NCBI RefSeq assembly: GCF_000204055.1
Contig: NW_006768804.1
Span: forward strand, 88,374-152,373
Direction: 5' to 3'
DNA from: Melampsora larici-populina 98AG31
Taxonomy: Eukaryota > Basidiomycota > Pucciniomycetes > Pucciniales > Melampsoraceae
DNA length: 64,000 nt
Shown here: positions 32,961 through 43,574 of the stretch, in pieces
Numbering within the stretch: position 1 is the stretch's first letter
Layout of the letters: every line of letters starts with the position of its first letter
Notes under the pieces: model-generated
Seen by the model: only the letters and a program-made list of their open reading frames with translations
What the model was told of the DNA's origin: nothing
The model's database searches: none
Translations under genes and position numbers: made by a program

Positions 32961-33662
32961 TCTCTTTCCACATCCTTTAGCGCCCCAGAAGTCTTTAATA
33001 AACCACACAATGTACATTAGTTGAAACAGCCAACAGCATACCTTTCCCCCTGACACAGCCAGAGGGGTTTTTACAGGTGCTGGAAATCATATGCAGTGTT
33101 TGATAGCCAAAAGGCTCTAAGAGCATCCCCACCGCGCCACCGGAAACATAACGTTTCTGACATAAACATAAATTAAACTTTACGTTTCCAGCCAGACACC
33201 CTCCACCGGGTCCAAATAGTCCCACACCTGGCCACAGGTGTCAGCTTATGTTTCCAAAAATTTTGGAAACATAACAAATCTTCGAGTTGTTGCTAGTTGA
33301 GCTCATGAATACTCGGAAAACTTGTTTTCCCATACTTTGGACATTCCAGCTTCACACACAGACCCTAGTTGGTTGCAGTGTGTGCTATCTTGTATGACAA
33401 TTACCACCACTTGATCGTCCGAGCAAGTGATTGAAGCAAAAGTTTGAAAAGACTGGATTTTTTTCAGAAGTTGCAATCCGACAAAACCTTCATCCATGAC
33501 AAGGGTAGAACCACAAAAGCAATATCCAGCTTGCACAGTGCTGGCAAGGCTGGCTGCAGCTGAGATACAGCTGTCTGTCTGTCAATTTGGACAGCTGTAT
33601 CAAGTTTACGGTTCCAGCCGCGGTGAGGATGCTCTAACAACACTTAAAGCAATGAAAAAAAA
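32961..33662 (+). other. LINE 3' UTR with poly(A), interrupted by a MITE
   Basis: The UTR reads up to 33117, is interrupted by a Tourist-like MITE, and resumes at 33638 to end AAGCAATG followed by a run of nine A at 33655-33663. The same UTR sequence (GAAACAGCCAACAGCA, GACACAGCCAGAGGGGTTTT) occurs at 43982-44103, also ending in a run of A. Confidence 0.75.
33121..33634. mobile_element. Tourist-like MITE, 514 bp
   Basis: Ends GAGCATCCCCACCGCG and its complement with one change, flanked by TAA (33118-33120, 33635-33637), the TWA-type duplication of PIF/Harbinger elements. The empty version of the site is present at about 44080. The same end type is seen at 55638-56109. Confidence 0.85.
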
Positions 33663-34217
33663 ACTCAGTCCCTCTTGGACAAGCAAGTAGTCGAGAGAGG
33701 GACTTATACCTTATACCACAACTTAGAAGTTTGGCTGGGCAACTTTTCAATCTTCCATATCTCTATAGCCTGCAAACAAATATCCTCTGGACCAAAGAAA
33801 AGTCCTCTGCACCTGATCATCCTACACACGCACATACTTTCAAATCTCTTCCTTGCTGCCAGGAAAGCCCTTAAAAGTTGACTTGAAGAATTGTCTTTGT
33901 GTAACATTTCAGCACGTTTGGTGTGAGCTTTTGACAGGCTGGACAGCTTTCTGCCCAATTTTGGTGATTTTTACAAACTTCACAATTGCATTGCTCAGTG
34001 AGGTCTGAATCAAATTAGATGTAGGCTACATACATGTGTGTAGATTGAGCAGGTGCGCAGCTCTTTTCTTTGGTTCCAAGGACATTAGTTTGCAGGATAC
34101 GCAGATATGGTGTGTTGAAAAAGTCCCCAGCCGAATGTTTCCGGCTCATACACCAAAGTCGTGGTATAAGGTATAAGTCCCTCTCTTGACTACTTGTTTG
34201 TCCGAGAGAGACTTAGT
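33663..34217. mobile_element. MITE with ~150-bp inverted arms, next to the LINE poly(A)
   Basis: Left arm AGTCCCTCTTGGACAAGCAA with GACTTATACCTTATACCAC; the right arm is the reverse complement ending GACTTAGT at 34217. Matches continue inward through CCATATC, CTGCAAAC and GACCAAAGAAAAG. It starts at the end of the LINE A-run. No clear target duplication; no coding capacity. Confidence 0.7.
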
Positions 34218-35563
34218 TAAGTTAGCCGTTTTGGGGTGTACTTGAATTAAGCCTTTTGATCAACCTGACCCCATTGGTCTGTGTGTGACAATGAAACACA
34301 AAGGCACAAAATCTTTCTTGACCTCCAAGGCCAAAATCCAACTATTGGATTTTCAACTGTTACCTTGGGATATCTCGGGACCCATTAGTGCTAAAGGGTT
34401 GAAACTTAGTCCATTCAAAAGCACTTGCCCAGGAGCAACCTTTGCACTACTGTAGCTATTGTAAAAGCGCAGTGTGGCCATTTCCCATAAACCATGAAAA
34501 AGAACATCAGATTTCAGATCACAACTCGTTCACATCAGGTTCACAAGTTTCCCTCAGGCTGTAATCACGTGGGTTGACGGGTCAAGGACGGGTTAGGCTT
34601 CACCCTTCTCACTCCTGACTTCATTGGACTTAAAGATGCCATAGTCATCAAATCTGGATTTGCCAAACATTATTGAAGGCATGTATATGGCAAGCATAAA
34701 GAGAGAGCCTAGAGGACAGGGAATGCAATATGAAAGACACTCAACTGTCTGAAGGCATATGTCTCCTGACAAAGGGTTATCAGAGAAACCCAAGGGAAAC
34801 TTGTGAATGTAATGTGAACATAATGTGAACTAGATCCACAATTGAGACAAGTTGCGGACACGGACACCACAATTCTGCTCAATCAGGGTTTGAACTTAAT
34901 TTCCCGCGGTGTGATGAAGAAAGAGTCCAGACATCATTTCTAGTGCAATGCACTGTTGCATTTCATGAATGCAACAGTTTGTCTTGATCTTGTTAATGAT
35001 GATGATGAAAAAGCAGAACTCACATAGCTTGAAAAAGTCTGCAAGTTAAGCCACCTTTAAGATGGGATGTGGTCTCTAGGAATCACACTAGAATTTGTCA
35101 CACACATATGCATACCAGAATCCAAGCAGTGGCTTGACAGAATTTCTAGTAATTGTACTTCATAAAATCATAAAGGAAGATTCACACAGTTCACTCCATG
35201 AAAGTGAAAAGTCTGAAACTTATGCTTCTCATGCACACTTAATTTATTGGGATTATGCAATTCATAGTGCGATTTGGGTCCTTTGAGAAAAAATTGAAAG
35301 ACAAGAAAATCAGCTCATGATTATCAAGTTTCTGGAGAACACATGCCCAAACTTTCCCTTGCGATTTTTCTGGTGGACTTGATTTATTTTGCACAATTGA
35401 AATGTGTTGAATTTTATTATGCCTCCCATTGAGCTGTACCCCAGCCGCCCAAGGAATCTTGTCCAATTTTGCTCACCCATAGGAAATGTGGACCAGGATT
35501 TGAATGCAATAGGTACAATGAGTTACAGACACAGGGGACACAGAGGAATCAACTATAGATAAC
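34218..35563. other. no gene; MITE remnants
   Basis: About 1.3 kb without a recognisable frame. It holds a weak inverted pair GGGAAACTTGTGAA (34793-34806 and complement near 34540-34553) and the MITE arm at 34795-34918. Confidence 0.45.
34795..34918. repeat. single diverged arm of the 23940-24607 MITE family
   Basis: Shares GTAATGTGAAC-type words, ATTGAGACAAGTTGCGGAC and TTCCCGCGGTGT with the right arm of that MITE. The partner arm is missing or reduced to a short piece near 34520. Confidence 0.6.
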
Positions 35564-35829
35564 TCAATCTTCAGTGATACAAGTTAAAAGACAGTGTAGA
35601 ATAATTAGGCAAGACATGTAAGCACATACAGGAATAGGAATCATAGGGTACTCAAAGTTGTGTATACTTCGTGTATACTTTGTTGTGTATGCTTTTTTTT
35701 GGCAGGGAAAAAATGAAGATATACTTTTGGCTTCTTTTTCCCTGCCAAAAAAAACTGTACACGGAAAACTATACACGAACTATACACAACTTTGAGTACC
35801 GTAATTGATGGTAAGCCGATTCGATCCAT
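35564..35829 (-). pseudogene. cytochrome P450 N-terminal remnant, split by a MITE
   Basis: With the MITE at 35646-35801 and one TA removed, the minus strand from 35829 reads MDRIGLPSIMIPIP and a hydrophobic stretch (SCLIILHCLLTC), then a stop. This parallels the start of the intact P450 ([23 protein letters not shown]) in both residues and DNA (AATCGGCTTA and flanking matches). Only the membrane-anchor region remains. It points away from the intact gene, about 1 kb off. Confidence 0.6.
35646..35801. mobile_element. 156-bp foldback MITE with TA duplication
   Basis: Both halves are near-perfect inverted copies (GGTACTCAAAGTTGTGTATA, TTTTTGGCAGGGAAAAA), so the whole element folds on itself. TA lies immediately outside each end (35644-35645, 35802-35803), as in Tc1/mariner-type MITEs. 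Confidence 0.8.
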
Positions 35830-36063
35830 GATCAACTCGATGATGTAGGTCGTATTAGTAATTAGAGGCCGTCAGCGGAGAAGTGTTCAGGGGTATGTAT
35901 ACAACAGTGAATTTACAAAAGCTTGACCAAAGTTGCCTGGAAAACTTTAGTACATAAATTGGCGGGAAACTTGTGACAAGCTTCTCTGAATTGACTGAAG
36001 CTGCGACAATTGCATAAAGTTTGAACCAAAGTCCCCCTGAATTTGCTCGAGGTGGAGAGTCTC

Positions 36064-36430
36064 TTAAACTCTTTTATTGACCCGAACTAACAGTGTACGT
36101 CTTCCAGTGGCGTCATGGTCATGAGCCTCTGCGCGGAATTCCTGGCAAGCTTTGTACAAGTCCTTCGACCACTTGATTCTTGCGTTCAAAAGTAGATGAG
36201 ATTTAATGTTGAGTCTCGCGGTCAACAGAGTAGATGATATTCGAGTCTTGCAGAGTTTTGCGGTCAAGGGTAATCTGGAATTCTCCGATGACTTGACGTT
36301 GAGCTTTATTACATACCAATTGACGAGAGTTCAACTTCCGAGCCAAATGATTTGAATTTTGTGAGCAAACCTCGGTCCACCTTTTTGAAATCGACTGTAA
36401 GTTAAAAAGCTTTGACCAGATCCCCATCAA
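36064..36430 (-). CDS. unrecognised small ORFs
   Basis: Two overlapping minus-strand frames: MMGIWSKLFNLQSISKRW (36430-36203) and MTAKLCKTRISSTLLTAR (36267-36064, Lys/Arg-rich). They could be exons of one small gene between the two P450 sequences, but no splice pair or family is convincing. Reported because the stretch is otherwise empty and just upstream of the P450 promoter. Confidence 0.2.
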
Positions 36431-36692
36431 TTTGCGCGAGTGGGAAATCAGGATCTCTTGCCAAGCTGGGCCAAGGGTGCAATTGCTTCGATAGCTTCGA
36501 TCGCAGTGGACACGAGATTGTGCTTGGTCATGTTTGATGAGATCACGTAATATTGACGTTGATGGAACTTGAAGCTATCACCAAGAGTAGCCAAGAGTAC
36601 TTTTGCCGGCCAATCTTCACAGCAAATTGATTAGTAAGATGGTTTAAGCAAGTTATATACTATTACTATACTATCAGCAGCACTCAACACTC

Positions 36693-36713
36693 CTTCTTCT
36701 TCTTCTTCTTCTT
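36693..36713. repeat. CTT microsatellite upstream of the P450
   Basis: Seven exact CTT units about 110 bases before the P450 start codon; such pyrimidine tracts are common in fungal promoters and 5' UTRs. Confidence 0.8.
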
Positions 36714-36822
36714 GTGCATTTTGTCTTCAGTAGTTATATAAATCCAAATTATAATCAGATTCATACATCTTAAACTTTAAACCCCAGCTGACGACCTCTT
36801 ACGACCTCTTACGAACTATATC

Positions 36823-38922
36823 ATGAAGTTAATGATAATGGATAAAATCGGCTTATCATCCTTGATGCCGATTCCTAACGTTCACAGTTCTCTGGATCAA
36901 TTGATAATATTGATTTTGTTAGTTTACTTGATCAATCAGATCAGATGGAAGCTTAAAGAATACTCAAATAAAACCAAGGCAAAATCATTAAATAGTAGAA
37001 TAGCACCTTTAGTGACTTGTACATTGCCATTCGATTTGAAATTCTTATATTATAAGGTGAATGCACTCTTAAAAGGTGATCCATCAAGTTCATTAGATTA
37101 CCTTAATCCTTATTCAAAACTAACTAAAGCTATTAGAATTAATATCTTTGGAACCGAAATCATTCAAACCTTTTCACATTTGGATGTTAAATATATACTA
37201 TCTAACAATTTCCAAAATTGGGGCAAATCAAATAGTTTCATAGAGGCTTTTTATCCATTGTTAGGTGATGGTATCCTTAATTCTGATCAAAGATCACTTT
37301 GGTCTTGGCATAGAAGATTAAGTAGACCTCATTTTACGAAACGAAGAAATTCTGATGTGGATGCTTGTGAAGAACATGTTTCTCGATTGATAAGTTGGAT
37401 TGAATTTCAAAATATGTCAAATCATTCTGTTGATATTCAAGATCGTATGATTCGATTTCACTTTTGTTTTTCTCCTGACTAGCGATGAACTTGTGATTTA
37501 CCATTTTGCTTTTTTGTTGGTTGTTTTAGTCTTTTCACGTTTAACCCTCACCATTGCTACCCAACATTTCTTTGGATATTGTTTGGACATGCTCAATGAT
37601 CTCTTACTGGATAGACCTATACAACAAGGTGCTATAGATGCAACAGCTTTCTCTAATGACTTTGCTGACACTCAAACACGTTGTTTATCATGTATATTTG
37701 TACCGTGTAAGCCGCTTGTTTCGATCTTATCAAGTTCATCGTCAACTAATCCTCACCCTTTTCTTTTTACCTAGCTTTTATAGTCAGATTATTTCGAAAG
37801 CTATCACCTGATCCATCAACTAAGAGAGTCTTAGCAGCCGTAGATGTATTAATAGAGAATGTAGCCAAAGAGCGTAGTTTATCGGATGATCAGCAAGAAC
37901 CTGAAACCCTACTCGATAGCATACGTCGATCAGGTTGCTCAGCGCACCTTATTCGTCATGAACTTCTCAATTTATTAATTGCCGGAAGAGATTCACTGGC
38001 TTCTTTACTTTCTAGTTGCATTTATGAATTAGCTGGTCAGGATGAGCTTTGGAATCAACTTCAATTAGAATCTAGCCATCTTGCTCAAATGTCTGAAATC
38101 TCTATCGATCAAATCCATCAATGTGAATTACTTAGAGCCGTGATCAATGAAACTTTAAGGTTTGTGCTTCCAGTTCTTCCAATCTTTCACATTCGCTCCT
38201 TTTTGACATCATTGATATGTTCTCTTGTTTGTAGACTTCATCCACCCGTTTGGTCTAACGTACGTCGTGTATTTGAAGATGATGTATTACCATCGGGTAT
38301 ATTTGTTCCAGCTGGGTTGGTCTTGATCGCGATTTTACTTATTTCACATTTTAACTTGATCTTTGAATTTTTCAAAATCGACTTTTCCTAATCAACTGCT
38401 TACTCAAATCTAGAACGGATTGTCGATTTAGTATCAAAGAATTCCAACGAGATCCAGAAGTATGGGGTATGGTGAGTAAAATGAATCAAAAATACAATCT
38501 ACTGATAGATTTTGGTAAATAATTCAGTCTTGATTTTTTGAAATACACATAGGATGCAGAAGAATTCGTACCGGATCGTTGGTTAGATGGTAGAAAAGCA
38601 TCACAAAGTAAAGATCCATCTAGTTTTCAACCATTTAGTGGAGGTCCGAGACTTTGTCTTGGTCAACAATTTGGTAAGTTTTTTTTTGCTTTCAAAAGAA
38701 ACTAAAACCCCTTTCTCTGGAGTGTTAAGCTCACCCGGAACGTGTTTCTTGTCTTTAGCTTATACTGAAGTGTCTATCACATTGATTAGATTAATTAATC
38801 AATTCTCTAAAGTTGAGTTAGCAGGCAAATCAGCCGTTAGGGAAAATATCAAAGAAGTCCACTCTGTGACTTTGAGCTTTCAAGATGGATTATGGGTCAA
38901 GTTTCATCCATTAAAGATTTGA
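36823..38922 (+). CDS. cytochrome P450 monooxygenase, seven exons
   Basis: Exons 36823-37444, 37530-37706, 37775-38159, 38235-38315, 38414-38471, 38553-38673 and 38759-38922; all six introns are GT..AG and phases agree, giving 535 residues. An N-terminal membrane anchor ([13 protein letters not shown], residues ~27-40) suggests the ER. Landmarks in order: [12 protein letters not shown] (C-helix region, WxxHR), VDIQDLFSRLTL, I-helix [13 protein letters not shown], ExxR in [21 protein letters not shown], and the haem loop [14 protein letters not shown] with its Cys ligand. The sequence resembles the CYP52/CYP63 fatty-acid/alkane hydroxylase-type group of fungi (by appearance); the substrate is unknown. 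It is intact, unlike the remnant at 35564-35829. The DNA has no stops or shifts, so probably expressed. Confidence 0.88.
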
Positions 38923-39273
38923 AATGGTATAATGATTTCATAGGATATAATGGTTTCACAAGACATAATGATCTCAGGAATTAGTGACATGAATTTGATG
39001 AATGTGAACTCTAAATGAATCTACGTAATGAATTTGGATTAATACTTCATTCTTCATGGTTCATTGATATTCGAGATTCTCTTGTTGGATGTGAATGAGG
39101 AGTTTCTTTGTTTTTTTAATGTAGGCTCAGTAAGGACAAATAATGATGTTTGGATTTACCTTTGTTGTTTAAAGATAGTTACACCTTTGTTAGAATGTGT
39201 CTCAGCAGAGCATCCCAAGGTATTACCAATTTATTTTATGAACAATCCGACCATCAGATGGTTCTTGTTTTGG

Positions 39274-39453
39274 GCAGGAAATTTGTAATTGTTAAAGCAT
39301 TCCATTGATTACCTTTTTATCTACTTGCTTTGAGCAGGAGATTTGTAATTGTTAAAGCATTCCATTGATTACCTTCTTATCTACTTGCTTTGAGCAGGAA
39401 ATTTGTAATTGTTAAAGCATTCCATTGATTACCTTCTTATCTACTTGCTTTGA
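39274..39453. repeat. three tandem 60-bp repeats
   Basis: Three copies of exactly 60 bp (starting GCAGGAAATTTGTAATTG) with only two variable positions, about 350 bases past the P450 stop codon. A partial fourth copy seems to precede or follow. No coding sense; could be in the P450 3' region. Confidence 0.95.
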
Positions 39454-39539
39454 GCATCCATTGGATACGGGCCAGAACATCTTCTGCTATTTCCTCTTGT
39501 CTAAAGGTCATCTTTAGACTGATGTCATGTAAGAGGTCA

Positions 39540-40186
39540 GATTGGGACAAAACTTATATCATAATGCATTTCTAAAAGTTTTAAATCTGTACTACGTGTA
39601 CGCCACTCAAGGATATGTGGTTCACGCTCACAACAAAGCCACGAGGCGCCCTGGAGGGGCCGTGGCAAGGGCCAGGGCTTAGGCCACACCGTGGCCCTCA
39701 CCCCGAGCCCTTCATGGCCTTCACAGAGCATCAAATCCAGTTGAAGCCCCCCTAAAGATCACCTTAAGCAGGGAGTAGGGGCTTAAAATGGGGATTTGAG
39801 GTTGTTAAAAGGGAAGGCCACATTGGGCCACACCACACCAGGCCATGGCCACGAAAAAGGCGCCGGGTGTGAGTGAGCGTGATATGTGGTGTTTGGGGTA
39901 GGGGGCGTTTTGGTTCGCAAACCTGGCCACTCGGTGGAAAGACATGTGGCGTCTCTGAGCAGAGAAAACCCTGCCTCAGCCATTGAGAAGGTCCGAGTCT
40001 AAGCAAATCAAACGTCGCCGACATGCAGAGCAAAACGCAAAACCGTTGCCTAGGATTAAACCACAAAGGGGTAAGTGATACACCCACAACTCAGGTTTGC
40101 TTACAAGCCAGAGCCGCGCAAAAAACCCTACCTTGTGGATAAACCGACGGTTCCGTCATCTGCATGCGAGCTACCCATTCAATACG
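39540..40186. other. GC-rich stretch without a recognisable gene
   Basis: Richer in GC than its surroundings (39640-40080), with CCACACC/GGTGTGG-type words. The 107-codon minus-strand frame here has no recognisable features. It may be the 3' flank of the DIRS-like element read on the minus strand. Confidence 0.35.
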
Positions 40187-41197
40187 TTGAGCATGCTGAG
40201 CGTTTCCTCCATTCCGTCAAAGAGTAATCGCGGAGATACAATTTGTAGCAAGCTGATGTCCATCAACCCAGAGCTTTAATGTCATCATGACTGACCCCCA
40301 GAGCTGAACGCAAGGAAGCTCCCCCAACTCGGAAAGAGTGACCCAACACTCCCGTCCATCCATGTGCTGCCCAGACATTGACACATCGTGAGACGACCAC
40401 CGATCTGGTAAGGTTCATCCTGGAATCGGTGGTGCTGAAGTAGCTGAAAAGCTGAAAAGCGCCGAAGCCAGCTGTCGCCAAACGGCGTTCAATAGCTTTG
40501 ACTGGGCACAGGATGTTAGGTTGTGCGTTGAGCAGGATGTGTTGCGCGACACCGACTTTTGCTTGCCGAAGGCGTTATCGTATGTCAATTCTGCGAGTCG
40601 TGCAAGCCCCCAGAAAGCACATATTGCGCAGTCAAGGATTGCTAAATCTCTTGGTGAGCTGTGGTCCAAGTCTTGGTAAAGTGCCATCATGTGCTTTATC
40701 ATTACGGCCGGCTTCTGTTGTCTCGCCGGCATCAATGCGTCGTTTCTTGCTGATGCTCGTAGAAAGACCGTAACTCTTGGAGCCACCTTCACAGGGTAAT
40801 CCACGTCGTGGAGTAGGTGCCAAGCTTGCAACCTGTAGATGTACTTTGGTAATGTTCAAGAGTTCACATCTTGTGCTGCGTCATTGAATTCAGTCCTTCC
40901 CGCCCATACACAGAAACCTGAAATCTCCTGAGAGGTTGCCGGTAGCAGGAAATTCGTCTTGCTGGTGCTTGTAATGTAGGCTAAGAACTTCTTTACTGCA
41001 CTATTTTAGGTCACAAGCGTGTTGAATTTCCACCCATTCAGTAGGTGTAGCTGCTCATTAGACGGCTGGATCGGTCTTTTCCCGGAAAGCAAAGCTTGGA
41101 ACCTCCCAAGGTGTGAGGTTGGATTTATGGTAATCGTCCTACCGGCGGCAAGTCTGTCATGGATCAGATGATGATCCCAAGATAAGTCAATAGGCAT
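40187..41197 (-). pseudogene. DIRS-like tyrosine recombinase
   Basis: Pieces in order: MPIDLSWDHHLIHDRLAAG, LNGWKFNTLVT, then a TAA; KKFLAYITSTSKTNFL, then a TGA; YRLQAWHLLHDVDYPV, ALYQDLDHSSPRDLAILD and AFWGLARLAEL (first conserved Arg). After a frameshift near 40510 come LATAGFGAFQLFSYF, GHSFRVGGASLRSAL (HxxR box) and, past a TGA, WTSACYKLYLRDYS, with the nucleophilic Tyr codon at 40245-40247. Tyrosine recombinases integrate DIRS/Ngaro circles. Three stops and a frameshift make it dead. Confidence 0.75.
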
Positions 41198-41797
41198 GAT
41201 CGCGGAGCAAAAGAAGATGCTTGCATGAAATCCCTAGGTTGAGATGAACTCGTTATGAATTAGTCAGTCTCAATCTCGGTGTGGCGGGGTTAATTAGTCA
41301 GTCTTGATCTCGGTGTGACAAAATTGAAGCAATTCCCCGTATTTTCGACCGTAAGTCGCTTTATTCAGATTCTCTTGAGATTAAATATCCTTTGAGGATC
41401 ATTGACGGTAAAAAGGTGACTGAGATAACTGAATGAGCTATGAGTTGCGAGAATCATAGGCACAGATATCCGTGATATAGACACCTCTTGGTTTCATCTA
41501 ACAGAAGACGGTCCTGACGCCATCTGACCCTAAGGCAGGACTTATTTTACACATCAATCTATTTTAAAAGCAGATTGCTTTCAAAAACAAGATCCTCTCT
41601 TCTCAGCGTCCAATCTTCTAAAATTTGACGAGGCAAGGTCTCACAGACCAAGACTCATAAAAATAATTTCTTTTTTACAACAATTAGGGATAATTTCATT
41701 TATGAACAACAATGTCACCTATGAATCATAACAATGGTTACTTCGGACATGACGATGACAAAAACAACAAAGCCAAAAAGGTGTAAGACAGATCAAA
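41198..41797. other. spacer between recombinase and RT of the DIRS-like element
   Basis: 600 bases with no recognisable frame. It includes a 34-bp tandem duplication at 41258-41318 (AATTAGTCAGTCT..CTCGGTGTG twice). Confidence 0.45.
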
Positions 41798-42840
41798 CTA
41801 TCCCATTTCCAAAGGAGTTTCCACTACCACATTGGTGTTTTTAAGGATGTTAACCAAATCTTCGGGGATATCTAACCAGATTCTATCCTCATTTGAATGT
41901 CCTTTAGATATTCCTCTTGACAGAGCATCTGCATCATTATCATTTGATATGATGCGCATTGGATGTAATTCCAGATCTTCTTTTATTATCAAATGTTGTA
42001 TAATTTTCCATTCTTCATTTATGTCTTTATCTTTTGATTTCCGGTTTCTTAAAGCTCCTTCTGACGTCGTATTATCGGTCCATACAATGAAATTTTGACC
42101 GCTTTTCCAGTTCATCTGAACTAACATCAATACCCCCAATCGAATTGCAACCGTTTCCAGCCACACAATTCTGTGAATACTCCGTTTTTGAGTCTCTGAT
42201 ATGTCCAACAACTTAAACTGACTCCATTTAGTGCCAACTAAAATTCCTATCCCAAAGGATGTTGATGTGTCCCCTACCCAACTAATTTCTCTTGGCGTGG
42301 GTACCACTATCAATCTCATGTTTTTAAACATTGATAAGGTAAGTAACCAAAATTCTAGATCTTCAATTACGTCGATAGGTGTATATTGTATCGCACTTTT
42401 ATTGAACCATGACATTTTCCATATATGTAAACTATTCAAATAGCATTTCAACTGTGGTAATAGATAAGAGACATGAACCAGTTTCCCTACTATTACTTCC
42501 ACTTGATTATACAATGATCGTTCCTTTGGTCTTAAGAACACTTTAATCTCATCCTTCCGTTGTTCAATTTTCTCTTCAGGTAACCAAACTGTTTTATTGA
42601 ATCCATTCCAAATAAAACCAATAAATTTTTGTTTGTAACTGAATTCACATAATTTCTCTTCATTCGTTGTTACACCTAAACTTTTTGATCTATTCACAAT
42701 ATCCTTCATGGTTGTTGTAGATCCAATCCTCTTGATGAAAAGATTATCATCTACCCACCTAAATATAGTTATCAGATCAAATTCTTTCATCATTATATTC
42801 TTCCATGCATCTGCTGGTCTTCCAAAAGATCCACAACACG
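41798..42840 (-). pseudogene. DIRS-like reverse transcriptase / RNase H, 5'-truncated
   Basis: Open from the truncation at 42840: CGSFGRPADAWKNIM, ITIFRWVDDNLFIKR (the xVDD active site), TTNEEKLCEFSYKQKFIGF, VIVGKLVHVSYLLPQLK, and an RNase H-like part (REISWVGDTSTSFGIG, NFIVWTDNTTSEGAL, ISNDNDADALSRG). The WVDD box and the RT-to-RNase H spacing fit DIRS-type elements of rust fungi. It lies upstream of the tyrosine recombinase on the same strand, the DIRS order. The N-terminal RT part and any Gag are missing, cut off by sequence at 42841. The remaining 331 codons have no stop. Confidence 0.75.
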
Positions 42841-43193
42841 CTAAGCCGCCGAATGAGTTGAGTTGTGGGGGGTTTGGCTTCTCAGGCTCATGGCTCCATA
42901 CTCCCGTGAGTGGTGGAGTTGAGAAGTTCTCACTTCTTGGGGCTGTCCTCGCCCCAAAGGTACGGAATGAGGGTTGGCGGAGCCAACCCTCCTACGCTTG
43001 CTTGCCTTTGGGACCACCCCCAAACCGCAACCTTGTAGGATGCCGTCCTCTCATGTAGGGGTCGAATCTCCTCGGGGTACGTGGTAGGACAGTTCCTAGA
43101 AGGTAGGAACCCTATCTCATGGATAGAGAAACATCCTGACACGTAGGTAACACGGGCACTTCTGTGCACCTGACTCGTTACACACCTCAGGGA
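42841..43193. other. GC-rich block of hairpins
   Basis: Non-coding, between the DIRS-like RT and the copia fragment. It has perfect stems such as GAGGGTTGGC (42969-42978) with GCCAACCCTC (42982-42991), and GGGGC with GCCCC around 42938-42954. Part of it (TCTCAGGCTCATGGCTCC with GTGAGT) is related to the reverse complement of 44340-44410. Unclassified repeat. Confidence 0.4.
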
Positions 43194-43544
43194 AAATGGA
43201 GTTGTGTAGTGATGTCAACCTGTCATGCCAAATATATGGCACTGGGCACAGCGTCAAGGGAATCTATCTGGATTCAAAATCTATTAGGAGACATTTTTAA
43301 GCAGGTATTCATCACAACTCTATGACACAATAACACAGCTGCAATCAAAGTTGCTCAAGATCTTCACCTTACAAAACAATCTCATCATGTATCTTGAGAA
43401 TCTCATTACGTTAACAAACAAATCTTTGATGGTAATTTGAAAGTTGAATGGATTGACAGACCCAATCAAAAAGCATATATCTTGACAAAATCTCTAGGCA
43501 ACATTATTTTTCAGGTTCATAAAAAGAATATTTGTATGACATAG
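43194..43544 (+). pseudogene. Ty1/copia RNase H C-terminus
   Basis: 117 codons in one frame with two TGA stops: WSCVVMSTCHAKYMALGTAS, WIQNLLGDIFKQ, NNTAAIKVAQDLHLTKQSHH, HYVNKQIFDGNLKVEWID, AYILTKSLGN, ending at TAG. This is the last domain of a copia polyprotein; everything upstream is missing. Confidence 0.8.
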
Positions 43545-43574
43545 ATAAGTGAACCTCTAAAAGGTTGAGGGGGG

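Larger units (their letters stand above)
5140..33662 (+). mobile_element. fossil Tad/I-like LINE, split by at least five insertions
   Basis: A single non-LTR retrotransposon can be followed in order on the plus strand: ORF1 (5140-6810), endonuclease (6830-8037), linker and RT start (9673-9980), RT (14271-~15348), RT/RNase H linker (~23065-23335), RNase H and C-terminal region (31586-32444, 32745-32960), 3' UTR and poly(A) (32961-33662). At four junctions, deleting the insertion plus one copy of a short target duplication rejoins LINE sequence: ACGTCAG, AGT, TAT and, less cleanly, GTCAACAC. The element is dead: it has multiple frameshifts and stops, a lost RT catalytic aspartate and a lost RNase H aspartate. 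The 5' end was not located precisely. Confidence 0.85.

Noticed and set aside
42708..43169. Two frames of 79-116 codons across the GC-rich block
   Set aside because: They span the junction between the RT fragment and the block and have no recognisable features.
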